DNA of 6,973 bases, from assembly GCA_003228965.1 (NCBI GenBank), contig QIGP01000121.1:1-6973 (forward strand), given 5' to 3'. The notes beneath the pieces were generated by a model. That model ran no database searches. It saw nothing but the letters and a program-made list of their open reading frames with translations, and had not been told where the DNA came from. Below, piece by piece: positions 6,446-6,973 of this stretch; within the stretch, counting starts at the first letter, position 1, and each line of letters begins with the position of its first letter. This stretch comes from Gammaproteobacteria bacterium (GTDB taxonomy: Bacteria; Pseudomonadota; Gammaproteobacteria; Steroidobacterales; SZUA-146). A program made the translations under genes and the position numbers.

Positions 6446-6973
6446 TTACTCGGTGTCTAGTTCTTCGATGACGAGGTTGTGGTTGGTATAGATGCATATG
6501 TCGCCCGCAATATTCAGCCCCTTAGTGACGATGTCGCGTGCGCTTAGCTCGGTGCTATCCAGCAGGGCGCGCGCCGCTGCCTGAGCGAACGGTCCGCCAG
6601 ATCCTATCGCCACTAAATTGTCTTCAGGCTCGATAACATCGCCGTTGCCGGAAATTAGCAGACTGGTTTTGGCGTCGGCCACGCAAAGCAGCGCCTCAAG
6701 CCTGCGCAGCGAGCGTTCCGTTCGCCAGTCTTTGGCAAGTTCAATGGCGGCCCGGGTCAGATTGCCGTACTGCTCAAGCTTACCTTCAAAGCGTTCGAAC
6801 AGCGTGAAGGCGTCGGCCGTACCGCCAGCAAAGCCTGCGAGCACTTTGCCGTCGTGTAAATGGCGCACTTTGCGCACGTTGCCTTTCATTACCGTGTTGC
6901 CAAGCGTGGCCTGGCCGTCTCCGCCGACGACAACTTTGCCGTTGCGCCGAACCGAGAGGATGGTGGTTCCCCG
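6446..6973 (-). CDS. hslV: HslV, ATP-dependent protease peptidase subunit (5' end outside window)
   Basis: HslV is the threonine peptidase of the cytoplasmic HslVU (ClpQY) protease; two hexameric rings cap with HslU hexamers and degrade unfolded or regulatory proteins. The reading frame is open from the TAA stop to the right window edge, giving 175 residues, and it starts visibly with [13 protein letters not shown]. The Thr-Thr pair after Gly matches the mature N-terminus of the family, so the third visible residue is the predicted catalytic Thr1. Further family motifs follow: [61 protein letters not shown] and AGDICIYTN near the C-terminus. The RG before the Thr suggests a short propeptide, whose start codon lies outside the window. 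The internal ATG at 6887-6889 is not the start, because it would delete the catalytic Thr. The gene lies 7 nt upstream of hslU. Confidence 0.97.
   Translation of the reverse strand, partial: RGTTILSVRRNGKVVVGGDGQATLGNTVMKGNVRKVRHLHDGKVLAGFAGGTADAFTLFERFEGKLEQYGNLTRAAIELAKDWRTERSLRRLEALLCVADAKTSLLISGNGDVIEPEDNLVAIGSGGPFAQAAARALLDSTELSARDIVTKGLNIAGDICIYTNHNLVIEELDTE

Overview
The window looks like chromosomal DNA of a gammaproteobacterium. The HslV, HslU, UbiE, UbiJ and UbiB proteins read like the gammaproteobacterial forms: HslU and UbiE closely resemble the E. coli proteins in length and motif order, and the order hslV-hslU-(DUF971)-ubiE-ubiJ-ubiB is familiar from that class. The exact genus cannot be told from the window.

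Layout, read in the direction of transcription of the main block (minus strand, high to low coordinates): hslV (its 5' end lies beyond the right edge), hslU, a small DUF971/GBBH-like gene, ubiE, ubiJ and ubiB. These six genes are packed with gaps of 7 and 8 nt, then two 4-nt ATGA overlaps, then a 2-nt gap, so they almost certainly form one operon, and the last steps are translationally coupled. It joins an ATP-dependent cytoplasmic protease (HslVU) to ubiquinone synthesis: a C-methyltransferase, a lipid-binding SCP2-type accessory factor and an atypical kinase/ATPase. After a 102-nt spacer comes a secreted DUF4124 plus M23 metallopeptidase gene on the same strand. In E. coli, tatABC follows ubiB; here it does not.

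The left 640 bases are different in character. A short plus-strand gene for a stand-alone GIY-YIG (URI-type) endonuclease, with a GTG start, sits among copies of a short palindromic repeat. Two nearly identical 32-nt direct copies (31/32) flank the gene, and two 12-nt identical right-arm fragments lie at the window's left edge and just after the peptidase stop codon. The copy between the convergent GIY-YIG and peptidase genes is a complete roughly 100-nt nested inverted repeat (REPIN-like). This repeat-plus-nuclease arrangement is the accessory, probably mobile, part of the window and its most interesting feature. The remaining genes are ordinary housekeeping genes.
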